From assembly GCA_964304625.1 (NCBI GenBank), contig OZ199839.1:2666001-2730000 (forward strand): DNA of 64,000 bases, given 5' to 3'. Origin of the DNA: Kudoa neothunni (taxonomy: Eukaryota; Cnidaria). Below are positions 62,391 through 64,000 of this stretch, piece by piece (within the stretch, counting starts at the first letter, position 1; the number at the start of each line of letters is the position of its first letter). A program made the translations under genes and the position numbers. Below the pieces are notes generated by a model. The model had not been told where the DNA came from. It searched no databases and saw only the letters and a list, made by a program, of their open reading frames with translations.

Positions 62391-63455
62391 TATATTCATA
62401 GTACGTGAATAAATTGTCAAATTTTAATTGTTCAATTATTTGTACGTTTTTTAATATTGTTTTTCTTCCACACTTATTTTATCTATAAAAACAACAAGTT
62501 GATTCAATATATACTACATAAAACTTCCTTTTTTCAATATTTCCAAATGAATATTTTTTTACAATTTAGCATCGAATGTATGTTTTTGAGTGATTAATAT
62601 AAATTCATAAGAATTTGTAAATTAGTTTAAAAATTTTTTTATTTTAATTAATTAAGTTTGTATAATCTTCTTAATCCCTCAATACACTTTATAATTTCCT
62701 CGCCATAACTCCACAATTAGTCCTTTAATTAATTTTATACATGGACAGAAAATTCACTAAAAAGTTTTCTTAAGTGTTGGGAAATATTTAAACGCAAATT
62801 ATTCTCTAAACCTCACACATTGTACATCAACCACTCTCCAACGCTAAATTTTATTTTTTAAGAAAATAACTTTAAACATTTAGAAAAATAAAGAAAATTA
62901 ATAATTCTTGATATGAAAAAATTATCCTACGTTGTGAAACTCCGCGAACGTTTTTTTAAAATAACTGTGAGTTTTCTGCTCATATAACTTCACAATAACC
63001 TTAATGCTCATTAGCTAACCATAACTAATTTTGTTGGATCAATTTTGGATTAATCTTCAATAAATTTGAATTTTAGTTAATACATAAATAAAATCTAACA
63101 AAATATTATCTATTTGTCTAATTTATCCTAATTTCAGTGGATGAATGGTCGTACGTAACAATAAAACCTCATATAGGAATATTTATTGTTTTATACCCAC
63201 ATCGAATGAAAAGCTGTAATACAATTAATTGAAATTAAAGGAATTGAGCATACTCAAAAAAAAGTTTGGTTAATTCAATTATCAGTAATCGTATTTTTGA
63301 ACAGTGTTTCTCAACAAAATAGGTTTCATTCCATCGGGAAGTATTACACATCTCTATATTTACAATCTTTGAGTAATGCTTTACTGGAGTGGATACTTTA
63401 TTCTGATAGAATTATCGAAACATTTTGAAGCAATTGAATGTTGTACTATACATTA
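62391..63455. other. AT-rich spacer, no gene seen
   Basis: Only low-information sequence lies between LIAS and the hAT-type end. Confidence 0.45.
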
Positions 63456-63482
63456 CAGCGGTGGCCTAACCGTGGCTCTTGC
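63456..63482. mobile_element. hAT-type terminus
   Basis: CAGCGGTGGCCTAACCGTGG resembles hAT terminal repeats (CAGGGGTGGCCAACC.GTGG). ATACATTA just before it could be an 8-bp duplication. The partner end is not in view. Confidence 0.45.
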
Positions 63483-63888
63483 AAAAAATTTTGTTGAATT
63501 CTGCCAGCACGTTAATTAGGAAAAACTGCAAAGTTTAACTATTTAATCAAGTGAAGGAATGAGCTCTTTAATCATAAACTAGATATTATTTTTGATTAGA
63601 AAACATATCTGCAAACTACTGTATAATTTTAATATTTTATGCAAACTAGAATTATTTCCAGTTTCATTAGGAAAAACAATTAAAACTAGTGTTTATTCAT
63701 TATTAAATTTATAGGTAACGAAAGAATAAAACACGAATTAAAGCTTTGAAGATGATTCATATTTCCAACTCACCAAACGAATTTTGGAAATACGTTCCAG
63801 AAACTAAATACTCAAAACTAAAAGGAATTTTCCTCAAACTTGTTTCTATGTTTGGAAAACTTACTGTTATGAGTCTACTTATTCAACT

Positions 63889-64000
63889 ATGAAGTTGGTA
63901 AAATCGAGGCATCGGGGTCCCTCCCTCACAAACAAACACCTGACGGAACTAATTCGTACAGTGTTAACAGGTTACGAACCAGATTACCGTCAACCCATTG
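63889..64000 (+). CDS. probable Cys-loop ligand-gated channel, first visible exon (partial)
   Basis: An open frame running off the window reads MKLVKSRHRGPS, then LTNKHLTELIRTVLTGYEPD and YRQPI. The spacing LxxLLxGYxxxxRP is the start of the extracellular domain of GABA/glycine/acetylcholine-type pentameric receptors. The ATG at 63889 may not be the true start: a signal-peptide exon upstream, joined at the AG just after this ATG, is equally possible. The next exons lie outside the window, so the assignment rests on about 25 residues. Confidence 0.45.
   Translation, partial: MKLVKSRHRGPSLTNKHLTELIRTVLTGYEPDYRQPI

Noticed and set aside
1-64000. Apicomplexan or other protist origin, suggested by AT content and coiled-coil secreted proteins
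   Set aside because: A typical HSF with animal layout, an animal-type ferrochelatase C-terminus, ZSWIM3-like MULE, Merlin, hAT and piggyBac elements fit a metazoan better.
1-64000. tRNA, rRNA genes or CRISPR arrays
   Set aside because: None was seen. The only tRNA-like sequence is the SINE-like head near 36.3 kb, and no regularly spaced short repeats occur.

Overview
The window is about 70% A+T and clearly eukaryotic. Conserved genes are cut by many very short GT-AG introns, mostly 38-100 nt and commonly near 50 nt. Several genes point to an animal: a heat shock factor, an animal-type ferrochelatase relative with the C-terminal cysteine motif, an invertebrate-like eL14, and what looks like the first exon of a Cys-loop receptor. 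Together with the compact introns and many old DNA transposons this suggests a small or simplified, possibly parasitic, metazoan. I cannot name the species. All gene structures below were spliced by eye and checked for intron phase.

Left part (1-25 kb). This part is mostly transposon relics and AT-rich spacer: a piggyBac relic (about 1.7-3.7 kb), a dispersed repeat (3.9-4.6 kb), a Merlin element with terminal repeats (5.8-6.8 kb), a second piggyBac relic (13.9-15.6 kb), an IS630/Tc1-type relic (15.7-17.2 kb) and a deleted piggyBac (22.6-23.7 kb). Two lineage-specific secreted-protein genes lie here. One is a roughly 1,260-residue coiled-coil membrane protein (7.2-11.1 kb), whose frame is broken three times. 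The other is an orphan signal-peptide protein (18.5-19.6 kb, minus) that runs into a 200-nt assembly gap.

Middle (25-45 kb). The V-ATPase catalytic subunit A gene has 13 exons. Eleven of its twelve introns are 44-92 nt and one is 4.9 kb. That large intron holds a pogo-type element with a piggyBac inserted in it, then a hAT relic. Beyond it are a Tigger/pogo transposon, a tRNA-derived SINE-like repeat, RPL14, and a Mutator-like (MULE) element with terminal repeats, a probable 10-bp target duplication and a spliced FAR1/MULE/SWIM transposase gene.

Right part (45-64 kb). This is a gene-rich stretch: HSF (+), TRMT61A (-), a piggyBac-type repeat block (50.6-54.1 kb), RBM19/MRD1 (-), a ferrochelatase-like gene lacking the catalytic His and Glu (+), lipoyl synthase (+) and the start of a probable Cys-loop receptor (+). 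RBM19 and the ferrochelatase-like gene are divergent across about 0.4 kb. A second copy of the pogo-type element seen in the V-ATPase intron separates the ferrochelatase-like gene from LIAS. Both of those products carry plausible mitochondrial presequences. Otherwise the genes are unrelated housekeeping functions with no operon logic.
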